DNA of 9,271 nt. Source: Candidatus Methanovirga meridionalis. Its GTDB lineage: Archaea; Methanobacteriota; Methanobacteria; Methanobacteriales; Methanobacteriaceae. The position numbers were made by a program, and so were the translations under genes. Shown one piece after another: positions 1 to 5,264 of the stretch; the stretch's first letter is position 1, and every line of letters begins with the position of its first letter. The notes under the pieces are model-generated. The model saw only the letters and a program-made list of their open reading frames with translations, searched no databases and was not told where the DNA came from. The stretch spans positions 1 through 9,271 of the forward strand of contig JAITPS010000011.1 in the NCBI GenBank assembly GCA_031289325.1, read 5' to 3'.

Positions 1-98
1 TAAAATTTATTTATATTAATTAAAATTATTTATATTAATTAAAATTTATTTATATTAATTAAAATTATTTATATTAATTAAAATTTATTTATATTAAT
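1..98. repeat. A+T tandem array with alternating 20/19-bp units
   Basis: Five units follow one another. The 20-bp form is TAAAATTTATTTATATTAAT (1-20, 40-59, 79-98). Between these copies lie 19-bp forms that lack one T of the TTT (21-39, 60-78). The true period is therefore 39 bp, which suggests the array grew by duplicating a two-unit block. Close relatives of the unit occur at 3815-3853 and 9171-9270. No coding potential is seen. Confidence 0.9.
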
Positions 99-116
99 TA
101 AAATTTAAAATTATAG

Positions 117-202
117 ATTTTTATAAAATGATATTTGAAATTAAATAATTTAATAAAAAATTTATCATCCAAAATTTAAGAACTTTTCCATAATAACTAT
201 AA
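117..202 (+). repeat. Dispersed intergenic repeat module, copy 1
   Basis: This stretch of about 86 bp aligns along its whole length with 3891-3974 and 9084-9170, and its last third aligns with 6576-6613. The shared parts are a block reading AAATTAAATAATTTAATAAA and a tail containing TTTAAGAACTTTTCCATAAT. At copies 1, 2 and 4 the module directly follows a tandem A+T array, so array plus module behave as one composite element. All copies have the same orientation. Its function is unknown. Confidence 0.8.
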
Positions 203-340
203 CTCAATCTAATATCAAATATATTTAAAAATTACACAGTAAAAGAGGAGGATGGAAATTTAAAATCTGAAATTTAAGTTTTCAGCAGAAAAATTTAGAC
301 TATATATCTATCATCAAAATTTTAGTATATTATCTTAATT

Positions 341-376
341 TTCAATTGCAAAAATCAATGCTAAATTTACAGTACC
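341..376 (+). repeat. 36-bp repeat, left copy of an inverted pair
   Basis: It matches the minus strand of 2437-2472 at 33 of 36 positions, counted by eye. The two copies face each other across the C/D sRNA and pan. The right end of this copy runs into the transposase fragment at 365-508, so the repeat may be a piece of the same old insertion sequence. Confidence 0.75.
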
Positions 377-508
377 CCAAATAATAAAAGATTAAGCATT
401 GTGAGAGATCATGATACTAATTTTATAAAACTAATTAAAGAGTTAGGATTTGATAAACATCAAAAATACATCTTCCACTATTTTGTAAATTCCTTATTGA
501 TTATATAA
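365..508 (+). pseudogene. Decayed transposase fragment (DDE/MULE-like)
   Basis: An open stretch of 47 codons without a start reads through LSIVRDHDTNFIKLIKELGF and then DKHQKYIFHYFVNSL before a TAA at 506-508. A buried IVxD strand, about 15 residues, then ELGFxxHQxxIFH is the pattern around the second catalytic Asp of MULE/ISNCY-type DDE transposases. Those normally read IVTD...LGF.HQ.CIFH; here the Cys position is Tyr. A TAA at 362-364 closes the frame upstream and no further transposase sequence is visible on either side, so only a relic remains. The family call rests on motif memory, not a search; a chance open frame is the alternative. Confidence 0.5.
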
Positions 509-556
509 TGGGTTAATGTTTAGATAATTGTTGTTTTTAATGTTTTATATTCTATA

Positions 557-594
557 TTGGGTATTTTTGTATTATAACAATTGTTATCACCCAA
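557..594. repeat. Nested inverted repeat
   Basis: TTGGGT (557-562) pairs with ACCCAA (589-594). The interval contains a perfect 14-bp palindrome, ATAACAATTGTTAT (574-587). It could be a hairpin, a protein-binding site or a relic of an insertion-sequence end. It lies between the transposase relic and the pan terminator. Confidence 0.55.
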
Positions 595-691
595 ATTTTT
601 GAGAGAGTCATGATTTTTAAAAAATGATAATAAAAAATAGTATTAATTCAATTATAAGATTCTAATCATTTAAATAAATAAATAAATAAAT

Positions 692-716
692 AAAAAAAGA
701 GATTTAAGAAAAAAAA
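692..716 (-). terminator. Oligo-T terminator behind the C/D sRNA and pan
   Basis: On the minus strand, T8 (716-709) and T7 (698-692) follow the sRNA within about 40 bases. Runs of T without a strong hairpin are the usual archaeal termination signal. The arrangement would end a transcript covering both pan and the sRNA. The call rests on position and the T runs alone. Confidence 0.5.
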
Positions 717-731
717 GTTCTTTTAAATATA

Positions 732-793
732 AAATTCTCAGATCGCCCATCAATCATCACAAATCAGAGCTCATAGGGTTCATCACAGAATTT
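732..793 (-). ncRNA. C/D box guide sRNA (2'-O-methylation guide)
   Basis: Reading the minus strand, every part of an archaeal C/D box sRNA is present in order: box C GTGATGA (786-780), a 12-nt guide ACCCTATGAGCT (779-768), box D' CTGA (767-764), a 3-nt spacer, box C' GTGATGA (760-754), a 12-nt guide TTGATGGGCGAT (753-742) and box D CTGA (741-738). A 6-bp terminal stem closes it: AAATTC (793-788) with GAATTT (737-732). All four boxes are perfect, the two halves are symmetric, and the segment is visibly richer in G+C than its surroundings. Such RNAs bind L7Ae, Nop5 and fibrillarin and direct methylation of the target base paired five nucleotides upstream of D or D'. It starts only 6 bases after the pan stop codon on the same strand, with no room for its own promoter, so it is probably processed from the pan 3' UTR. 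Confidence 0.92.
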
Positions 794-799
794 ATGTTA

Positions 800-2035
800 T
801 CATCCGAACATTACTCCAGCTTCTTTTCTAAACTCTTCATTATGATCCATTTTCATTATTTTATTAACAGCATCCATAAAGTCGGATACTGTAACTTCAT
901 CACGTTCTTCTCTAATAGCGAACATTCCTGCTTCAGTACAAATAGATTTAATATCTGCACCAGAAACACCATCAGTTAAATTTGCTAAAAGTTCAACATC
1001 AATTTCTGATGATAAAGCCATTTTTTTGGCATGGATTTTAAATATTTCTTTTCTTCCTTCTTCATTAGGTGTTGGAACTTCAATAAATCTATCAAACCTT
1101 CCAGGTCTAAGTAAAGCAGGATCTAAAATATCTGGTCTGTTTGTAGCAGCAACAATACCTATATCTCCTCTGGACTCAAAACCATCAAGTTCTGCAAGTA
1201 ATTGCATCAATGTTCTTTGAACTTCACGATCCCCACTTGTAGAACTTTTAAGTCTCTTAGCTGCAACAGCATCAAGTTCATCGATGAAAATAATGCTCGG
1301 TGACTTTTCTTTAGCTAATTCAAAAACATTTCTAACAAGTTTCGCACCTTCACCAATATACTTTTTAACAAATTCAGATGCTACAACTTTAATAAATGTA
1401 GCATTGGTTTCATGTGCAACTGCCTTAGCAAGCAATGTTTTTCCAGTTCCTGGAGGACCATATAATAAAACACCTTTCGGAGGTTCTATACCTATTTTTT
1501 TAAATAGTTCGGGCTTTTTAAGAGGCAATTCAACGGTTTCTTTAACTTCTAATATTTGATCATCAAGACCACCAATTGTATCATAGGAAATATCAGGTTT
1601 TTCTTCAACTTCCATATTATTAACATTATGGTCTTTTTCAGAAGGAAGTACATCAACTACACCAAATGTTTGTTGATTTAAAGCTACTCTTGAACCAGGA
1701 ACTAATAATTTTGAATCTAAAAATTTAGAGTAGTTTATAAGAAAATGTGGGCCTGTACTACTCTTTACAGCTAATCGATTATTGTCTAAGATTTCAGTTA
1801 TAGTTGCTAAAACTAATGGTGGAGACCTAAATCTTTCTACCTCTACTTTTAAAATTTTAAGTTCACGTTCTAATCTAATTTTTTCATTTTCTGTGAAAAC
1901 TTTATCTTTTTCTAATTTTCTAACTTTCCACATTAAATTTCTTTTAGTTTTAGTGTTTTCTTCTTTTAATATTTGAATTTCTTTTTTAAGATCTTCTAAT
2001 TTGTCAATTTCAGGGTCAAATGGGATTGTTTCCAT
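800..2035 (-). CDS. pan: Proteasome-activating nucleotidase (PAN), AAA+ ATPase
   Basis: This 411-residue protein is the archaeal counterpart of the 26S proteasome Rpt ATPases. As a hexamer it unfolds substrates with ATP and feeds them to the 20S proteasome in the cytoplasm. Visible in order: an N-terminal coiled coil (about 12-70), the SPPL turn (71-74) and OB domain (to about 130), then the AAA+ module. That module has Walker A GPPGTGKT (193-200), pore loop KKYIGEG (224-230), Walker B IIFIDELD (248-255), sensor-1 Asn299 and Arg fingers R310/R313 in LLRPGRFDR. Length fits the family. The C terminus is Met-Phe-Gly, a Phe variant of the HbYX docking tail. I start at 2035, not at upstream ATGs 2044 or 2056, because AGGAGTGAT (2051-2043) is correctly spaced only for 2035. 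No partner gene is adjacent. Confidence 0.97.
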   Translation of the reverse strand: METIPFDPEIDKLEDLKKEIQILKEENTKTKRNLMWKVRKLEKDKVFTENEKIRLERELKILKVEVERFRSPPLVLATITEILDNNRLAVKSSTGPHFLINYSKFLDSKLLVPGSRVALNQQTFGVVDVLPSEKDHNVNNMEVEEKPDISYDTIGGLDDQILEVKETVELPLKKPELFKKIGIEPPKGVLLYGPPGTGKTLLAKAVAHETNATFIKVVASEFVKKYIGEGAKLVRNVFELAKEKSPSIIFIDELDAVAAKRLKSSTSGDREVQRTLMQLLAELDGFESRGDIGIVAATNRPDILDPALLRPGRFDRFIEVPTPNEEGRKEIFKIHAKKMALSSEIDVELLANLTDGVSGADIKSICTEAGMFAIREERDEVTVSDFMDAVNKIMKMDHNEEFRKEAGVMFG

Positions 2036-2042
2036 ATTATTC

Positions 2043-2051
2043 ATCACTCCT
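2043..2051 (-). promoter_or_regulatory. Ribosome binding site that fixes the pan start
   Basis: AGGAGTGAT on the minus strand closely matches the archaeal consensus GGAGGTGAT and ends 7 bases before the ATG at 2035. It overlaps the alternative ATG at 2044, which rules that start out. Confidence 0.75.
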
Positions 2052-2155
2052 ATCATATAGATCTAATGATAGTTTTATTGATAATTTTGTATTAAATTCA
2101 ATTTTAAATAGAATATTTTATAATTCAAACACTTATTTTATTTATAAGATTAATT

Positions 2156-2236
2156 ATAAGTTTTATTCTAATATAAGTTTTATTCTAAATTTATTTATAA
2201 TATTATTTATAAGTTTTATTCTAAATTTATTTATAA
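2156..2236. repeat. Three copies of a 16-bp unit upstream of pan
   Basis: ATAAGTTTTATTCTAA occurs at 2156-2171, 2173-2188 and 2209-2224. The second and third copies are identical over 28 bp (2173-2200 and 2209-2236). On the minus strand each longer copy contains a TTATAAATAAAT block resembling a TATA box, about 140-200 bases upstream of the pan start. They could be alternative promoter elements or simple slippage products. Confidence 0.75.
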
Positions 2237-2289
2237 AATTAATTAAATTAGTTCTTTATTTATGAAATTAATCATATATATTAATTATA

Positions 2290-2327
2290 AAATTACAAAA
2301 TTACATATAAATTACAAAATTACATAT
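2290..2327. repeat. Perfect 19-bp tandem duplication
   Basis: AAATTACAAAATTACATAT occurs twice head to tail (2290-2308, 2309-2327) with no mismatch. It lies in the gap upstream of pan. Confidence 0.85.
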
Positions 2328-2409
2328 AATATTTAAATTTAATATATTTTTTATTATATACTTTTATTATATATTAATATATTTATATTTAATTTTATTA
2401 TGTGCTGGT

Positions 2410-2433
2410 TTTGATAAAGTTCTTAATAAATAA
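2410..2433 (-). repeat. 24-bp direct repeat, copy 1
   Basis: This is identical over 24 bp to 8854-8877. On the minus strand both copies read TTATTTATTAAGAACTTT and onward, and both lie upstream of a minus-strand gene: here pan, there truA. The core TTAAGAACTTT also occurs on the plus strand at 176-186 and 6586-6596, inside the dispersed module. Confidence 0.85.
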
Positions 2434-2436
2434 CTT

Positions 2437-2472
2437 GGTAATGTAAATTTAGCATAGATTTTTACAATTGAA
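2437..2472 (-). repeat. 36-bp repeat, right copy of an inverted pair
   Basis: Its reverse complement matches 341-376 with three mismatches, so pan and the C/D sRNA lie between two inverted copies about 2.1 kb apart. Confidence 0.75.
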
Positions 2473-2494
2473 AAATGAAGAAAATTGAAAATTT

Positions 2495-2580
2495 GTTATC
2501 GAAGATAACTTAGAAAAATCGGAGATTTTTCGTTTCTAACTTTAAAAAATAGAAAACTTTTTAAAATTAAGAAAATAGAC
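2495..2580 (-). repeat. Hairpin-bearing repeat, copy A
   Basis: On the minus strand this segment contains TTAAAGTTAGAAACGAAAAA. Two perfect hairpins are embedded: GAAAAATC/GATTTTTC with a 3-nt loop (2513-2531) and GTTATC/GATAAC with a 3-nt loop (2495-2509). It matches 3640-3745 in inverted orientation, and a short piece recurs at 6896-6911. Copies A and B flank the broken channel gene. Confidence 0.8.
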
Positions 2581-2732
2581 TAAAAATTCGATGCCACATA
2601 TATGATCTAATTTTTTTGCATGAAAAACAAATTTCAGATTTTCAATTTTCATTCTCTTTTTAAACCATTGATTTTTAATAGTTTAGCTAATTAGACATTT
2701 AAATAATAATTTTAAGAATTTTAAGTCTTTAC

Positions 2733-2755
2733 TTCACAATAGCATCTATTGTGAA
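2733..2755. repeat. Perfect 10-bp inverted repeat behind the channel gene
   Basis: TTCACAATAG (2733-2742) and CTATTGTGAA (2746-2755) are separated by CAT. The repeat starts 75 bases after the channel stop codon in the direction of transcription. It could be a 3'-UTR hairpin or terminator stem, or a dyad operator. No long T run follows it on the minus strand. Confidence 0.75.
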
Positions 2756-2830
2756 AAATTACAATCCAAATCATTGAACTTTAAAAAATATGGCTAAATA
2801 CAAAAATTATCCTTCCTAATTTTATAATAC

Positions 2831-3557
2831 CTACTTTTCCTCAATATTTTCTTTATTTTTATTCATCTCTTTTATAATATAATCTAATTTTTCATTTAGG
2901 TCATCTTTAGTTTTATTTTCAATTCTTTGAGTATATAACGACGAAATAGCTGCAGTTAAAGTACCGAACATTAAAAATCCCATAATCATTAATAACATAG
3001 CCAAATTTATCAAAAGTAGTGGTGGGAACAATATCACCATAACCTACACCTGTTAAAGTAGTTATAACATAATAAAATCCATTAATAAGACTATCAGCTG
3101 TTCCATTATAATAAAATAAGGCACTGCTAAAAATAATGAAAACTATAACTATAACTATTAATTTATCTAAATATGTTTCTTTAATAAAATTGCGTATTAA
3201 TTTAATATTTGTTCTAAATAAAATTAAAACTCTTGTTACTCTAACCAGTTTTAATAGTCTTATTAAACCTGTGAAGTTATTTAAACCTAAAAATGAAAAT
3301 ATCATGTTTAAAAAGATATCTGGGAGTATGGATATTATATCCAACCAATTAGAAAGGATATATTTTTTTTGATTAGATGCATTGTTAATATTATGGATAT
3401 AATCTACAAATAAAAATAAACAAACTATTAAATCAAAATAAGATATTATATTGTAATGTTGTTGATTAAAGTCATACAAAAGTGTGGTTAATAATAATAT
3501 TGTATCAATAAGTATCAATGTTATTAAAATTAAATCAATTAACTTTTTTAAATTCAT
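2831..3557 (-). pseudogene. Voltage-gated-type K+ channel, broken by one frameshift
   Basis: Segments typical of a six-helix potassium channel follow in order. There are three hydrophobic helices with buried acids (about 7-29, 40-54, 70-88), an S4 helix LIRLLKLVRVTRVLILFR (98-115) with Arg/Lys at every third place, S5 (130-151), a pore loop with filter TLTGVGYGD (167-175), then IVPTTTFDKF (176-185). Here the frame is lost. The expected S6, AMLLMIMGFLMFGTLTAAI, and a charged tail ending at 2831 are in another frame. The total of 727 bases is 242 codons plus one base, so a single extra base (or two missing) near 3000-3003 explains it. No other damage is seen, so the lesion is recent or a sequencing error. 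Read straight, the product stops at 2919 after 212 residues and lacks S6. The start at 3557 has only a weak ribosome binding site. The filter has Gly where Thr is usual (TxTTVGYGD). Confidence 0.85.
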
Positions 3558-3639
3558 TTTATGACGATCCAGTGCTTACTTTAGTCTGTAAAAAATGTTA
3601 TTGATCTAATTTAGTATTATAGTGTTCTCTAAAATTATT

Positions 3640-3745
3640 TTCTTTTATTTTAAAAAATTTTCTATTTTTTAAAGTTAGAAAAATGAAGTTTTTCTTTATT
3701 TTAAAAACTTTAGTTTTTAAAGTTAGAAACGAAGAATCTCCGATT
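3640..3745 (+). repeat. Hairpin-bearing repeat, copy B with internal duplication
   Basis: It aligns with the reverse complement of 2495-2580. The first 45 or so bases match with a few mismatches, up to TTAAAGTTAGAAA. Then an insertion of about 48 bases repeats that same unit (3671-3683 and again 3718-3729) before the shared CGAARAATCTCCGATT end. In this copy the hairpin around TCC has lost most of its pairing. Confidence 0.75.
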
Positions 3746-3814
3746 GTTGATGATAAATAATATTGAATCTCTATGGAAATTCCGTCGATTTTCTACATTT
3801 TTGAGACACCATGT

Positions 3815-3974
3815 TAAGATATATTTATATTATTAAAATATATTTATATTAATTAAAATTTAAGATTATAAATTTTTTATGATTATAAATTTTTATAAAT
3901 TAATATTTAAAATTAAATAATTTAATAAAAAAATTATCTTTCAAAACTTAAAAACTTTTCCATAATGATTATAA
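3815..3974 (+). repeat. Short array plus dispersed module, copy 2
   Basis: Two units related to the left-end array (3815-3833, 3834-3853) lead into a module copy at 3891-3974. That copy matches 117-202 and 9084-9170 almost base for base through AAATTAAATAATTTAATAAA and the ACTTTTCCATAATGATTATA tail. Confidence 0.8.
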
Positions 3975-4160
3975 TAAAAATAATATTATACTTTAAAATT
4001 TAAAAATTTATTCATAATAACTATAATTAACTATTAATTGTGTTTAATCATTTTTTCATGATTTTTTTTTATGATTTTATAATTTTCATATTTTTATATG
4101 ATTATTGAATATATTTTTAAATTTATTTAAATTCAGACATTTTAATACATCAGGCAATTT

Positions 4161-4239
4161 TAGTTGATTAATACGGAATTTAGTTGATTAATACGGAATT
4201 AAGTTGATTAATACGGAATTAGTTGATTAATACGGAATT
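4161..4239 (+). repeat. Four 20-bp tandem repeats in the YrdC-gene leader
   Basis: TAGTTGATTAATACGGAATT occurs at 4161-4180 and 4181-4200, then with one change at 4201-4220, then as a 19-bp form at 4221-4239. A degraded fifth copy (4240-4258, TAGTTGATTG...) runs up to the ribosome binding region. The units contain a CGG and are not plain A+T filler. At 20 bp they would place identical sites on the same face of the DNA, 28 bases before the start codon. They may be binding sites for a regulator or repeated 5'-UTR elements. Confidence 0.9.
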
Positions 4240-4266
4240 TAGTTGATTGTATGTAATTGGTGTTTT

Positions 4267-4866
4267 ATGGAAATTTTAAATATTAATAATGGTTTAGATT
4301 TAGATATAATAGATTATGCCATTCATATTCTTTCAGAAGGTGGAGTAATTATTTATCCTACCGATACAGTTTATGGTTTAGGTGTAAATATCTTTAACAC
4401 CGATGCCGTTAAAAAACTTTATAAACTTAAGAAAAGAGATGAAAATAAAGCTGTTTCAGTTTGTTTTTCATCAATTAAATCAGTTTTAATGTTAGCTGAA
4501 GGAAATAAGATAAACATAAATATTTTAAATAAAAATCTTCCAGGACCATTTACATTTATCATGTATAAAAAAAGAGATTTGGGGTTTAAATTTTTTGATA
4601 GAAACAGCCATAAAATTGGGATTAGAATTCCAAAAAATGAAATAGCTATTGAACTTTCAAAAATTTTCCCTATAACAGCCACAAGTGCTAATGAATCTTC
4701 AATGGAGACATTATCAACTCCAAAAGAAATAGCTAAACAATTAGATCATGATGTTGATTTAGCTATTGATGTAGGGCCTTTAAAATCAGATAAATTTTCA
4801 ACGGTTGTTGATTTAACTAAGTCAAAGCCTATTATTCTAAGAGAAGGTATTGGAAATTTAATTTAG
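4267..4866 (+). CDS. sua5: L-threonylcarbamoyladenylate synthase (YrdC/TsaC domain)
   Basis: It makes threonylcarbamoyl-AMP from threonine, bicarbonate and ATP, the first step of the t6A37 modification in ANN-reading tRNAs; the KEOPS complex then transfers the group. The 199 residues form a lone YrdC domain without the C-terminal Sua5 domain. Visible motifs: IYPTDTVYGLG (29-39) at the mouth of the active cleft, KLKKRDENKAVSV (53-65) as the basic nucleotide/bicarbonate strand, GIRIP (118-122), TSAN (139-142) and STVVDLT (178-184) followed by LREG. The frame extends upstream to a TTG at 4243, but that lies in the degraded tandem repeat. ATG 4267 has GGTG just upstream and gives the normal N terminus. 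The gene stands alone, with tRNA-Val downstream; Val tRNAs are not t6A substrates. YciO-type paralogues share the fold, so the assignment is strong but not absolute. Confidence 0.9.
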   Translation: MEILNINNGLDLDIIDYAIHILSEGGVIIYPTDTVYGLGVNIFNTDAVKKLYKLKKRDENKAVSVCFSSIKSVLMLAEGNKININILNKNLPGPFTFIMYKKRDLGFKFFDRNSHKIGIRIPKNEIAIELSKIFPITATSANESSMETLSTPKEIAKQLDHDVDLAIDVGPLKSDKFSTVVDLTKSKPIILREGIGNLI

Positions 4867-4935
4867 TAACATATATGATTAAAATTTCTACTAAAATCTT
4901 GTTTATAAAAGCTCCATTTGTAATTTCAATCCAAG

Positions 4936-4973
4936 TTTAAAAAAATAATTTTCTTTTAAAAAAATAATTTTCT
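4936..4973. repeat. Perfect 19-bp tandem duplication behind the YrdC gene
   Basis: TTTAAAAAAATAATTTTCT occurs twice head to tail (4936-4954, 4955-4973). The duplication yields pyrimidine tracts TTTTCTTTT and TTTTCTT on the plus strand, which may also terminate the upstream transcript. Confidence 0.85.
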
Positions 4974-4977
4974 TAAG

Positions 4978-4993
4978 TTGACAGATTTGTCAA
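4978..4993. promoter_or_regulatory. Inverted repeat just upstream of the tRNA-Val promoter
   Basis: TTGACA (4978-4983) and TGTCAA (4988-4993) are separated by GATT. The dyad ends 12 bases before the TATA box at 5006. It may be an operator-like site or the end hairpin of the upstream transcript. Confidence 0.5.
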
Positions 4994-4999
4994 TTTATA

Positions 5000-5013
5000 G
5001 AAAACTTTATATA
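5000..5013 (+). promoter_or_regulatory. BRE and TATA box of tRNA-Val
   Basis: GAAAAC followed by TTTATATA (5006-5013) is an excellent archaeal BRE plus TATA box. Transcription would start about 25 bases past the box centre, near 5034-5037, leaving a leader of only a few bases before the tRNA at 5042. It is the clearest promoter in the window. Confidence 0.85.
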
Positions 5014-5041
5014 CTTTCAAAACATAATCTAAATTGTTGTT

Positions 5042-5113
<72 letters not shown>

Positions 5114-5121
5114 TTTAATTG

Positions 5122-5129
5122 TTTTTTTT
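5122..5129 (+). terminator. T8 terminator of tRNA-Val
   Basis: Eight consecutive T follow the tRNA 3' end by 8 bases, the usual archaeal oligo-T stop for a short stable-RNA transcript. Confidence 0.75.
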
Positions 5130-5174
5130 AAAATTAACTATTATTTTAAGTTTATAATGAATTTTATAGTATTA

Positions 5175-5262
5175 ATGAATTTAAATTAAAAATGTAAGTA
5201 ATAATATTAATGAGTTTTAAATTTATAATAAATTTTAAATTAAAAATGTAGATAATAATATT
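5175..5262. repeat. Imperfect direct repeat between tRNA-Val and the nuclease-like gene
   Basis: Two stretches of about 35 bp (around 5175-5210 and 5228-5262) share TTAAATTAAAAATGTA and then a TAATAATATTA block. They lie just behind the stop codon of the minus-strand gene. The significance is unclear in such A+T-rich DNA. Confidence 0.5.
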
Positions 5263-5264
5263 AT

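Larger units (their letters stand above)
203..731. other. Gene-free stretch left of the C/D sRNA
   Basis: No intact gene is seen here. It holds one copy of a 36-bp repeat (341-376), a decayed transposase fragment (365-508), a 14-bp palindrome inside a longer inverted repeat (557-594), a TAAA microsatellite (about 671-691) and the presumed pan terminator (692-716). A GAGGAGG motif at 245-251 looks like a strong ribosome binding site followed by ATG, but that frame stops after three codons. Confidence 0.6.
2057..2830. other. Gene-free stretch between the channel gene and pan
   Basis: No reading frame with a credible start or protein character is seen on either strand. It holds three copies of a 16-bp unit (2156-2236), a 19-bp tandem pair (2290-2327), one copy of a 24-bp direct repeat (2410-2433), one copy of a 36-bp repeat (2437-2472), hairpin-bearing repeat A (2495-2580) and a perfect 10-bp inverted repeat (2733-2755). 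The pan promoter should lie in the first 150 bases. A weak TATA-like candidate is TTATAAATA (minus, 2148-2140), but the region is too A+T-rich to be sure. Confidence 0.55.
3558..4160. other. Gene-free stretch between the channel gene and the YrdC gene
   Basis: It holds hairpin-bearing repeat B (3640-3745), two array units (3815-3853) followed by dispersed module copy 2 (3891-3974), and a partial extra copy of the module tail (about 3992-4028). The two genes are divergent, so promoters for both should be here. A TATA-like run TTTTTATATG at 4091-4100 is a possible promoter for the plus-strand gene. No gene is seen. Confidence 0.55.

Noticed and set aside
1..98. CRISPR array
   Set aside because: The units are contiguous and identical without unique spacers. 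The same holds for the arrays at 4161, 8921 and 9171.
245..262. Strong GAGGAGG ribosome binding site with ATG
   Set aside because: The frame is ATG GAA ATT TAA, only three codons. It may be a relic or chance.
282..317. Possible second C/D box sRNA on the minus strand (TTGATGA ... CTGA)
   Set aside because: The distance between the boxes is 25 bases and there is no C' or D' pair or closing stem, unlike the perfect RNA at 732-793.
1026..1559. Plus-strand open frames inside pan
   Set aside because: They are antisense shadows of a clearly conserved AAA+ gene, with no ribosome binding sites or protein character.
2995..3010. Programmed -1 slippage at AAATTTG in the channel gene
   Set aside because: The zero frame reads AAA TTT GGC, not A AAT TTG, and the change needed is +1 rather than -1. 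No stimulating structure is evident.
2831..3040. Separate small membrane protein beginning MVILFPPLLL
   Set aside because: Its ATG lies inside the YGDI codons of the channel filter, and from AMLLMIMG onward it is the missing S6 and tail of the channel. It is the second half of a frameshifted gene.
3602..3800. Open minus-strand stretch reading KIDGISIEIQ and onward
   Set aside because: It has no start codon and low-complexity composition, and it overlaps the noncoding repeat B. Similar reading in copy A follows from repeat identity, not from coding constraint.
4125..4155. CTGATGT ... CTGA on the minus strand as a C/D half
   Set aside because: Box C has two mismatches and the other half is missing.
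4243..4266. TTG start giving an 8-residue extension of the YrdC-domain protein
   Set aside because: It lies in the degraded tandem repeat, has no ribosome binding site, and ATG 4267 gives the normal N terminus.
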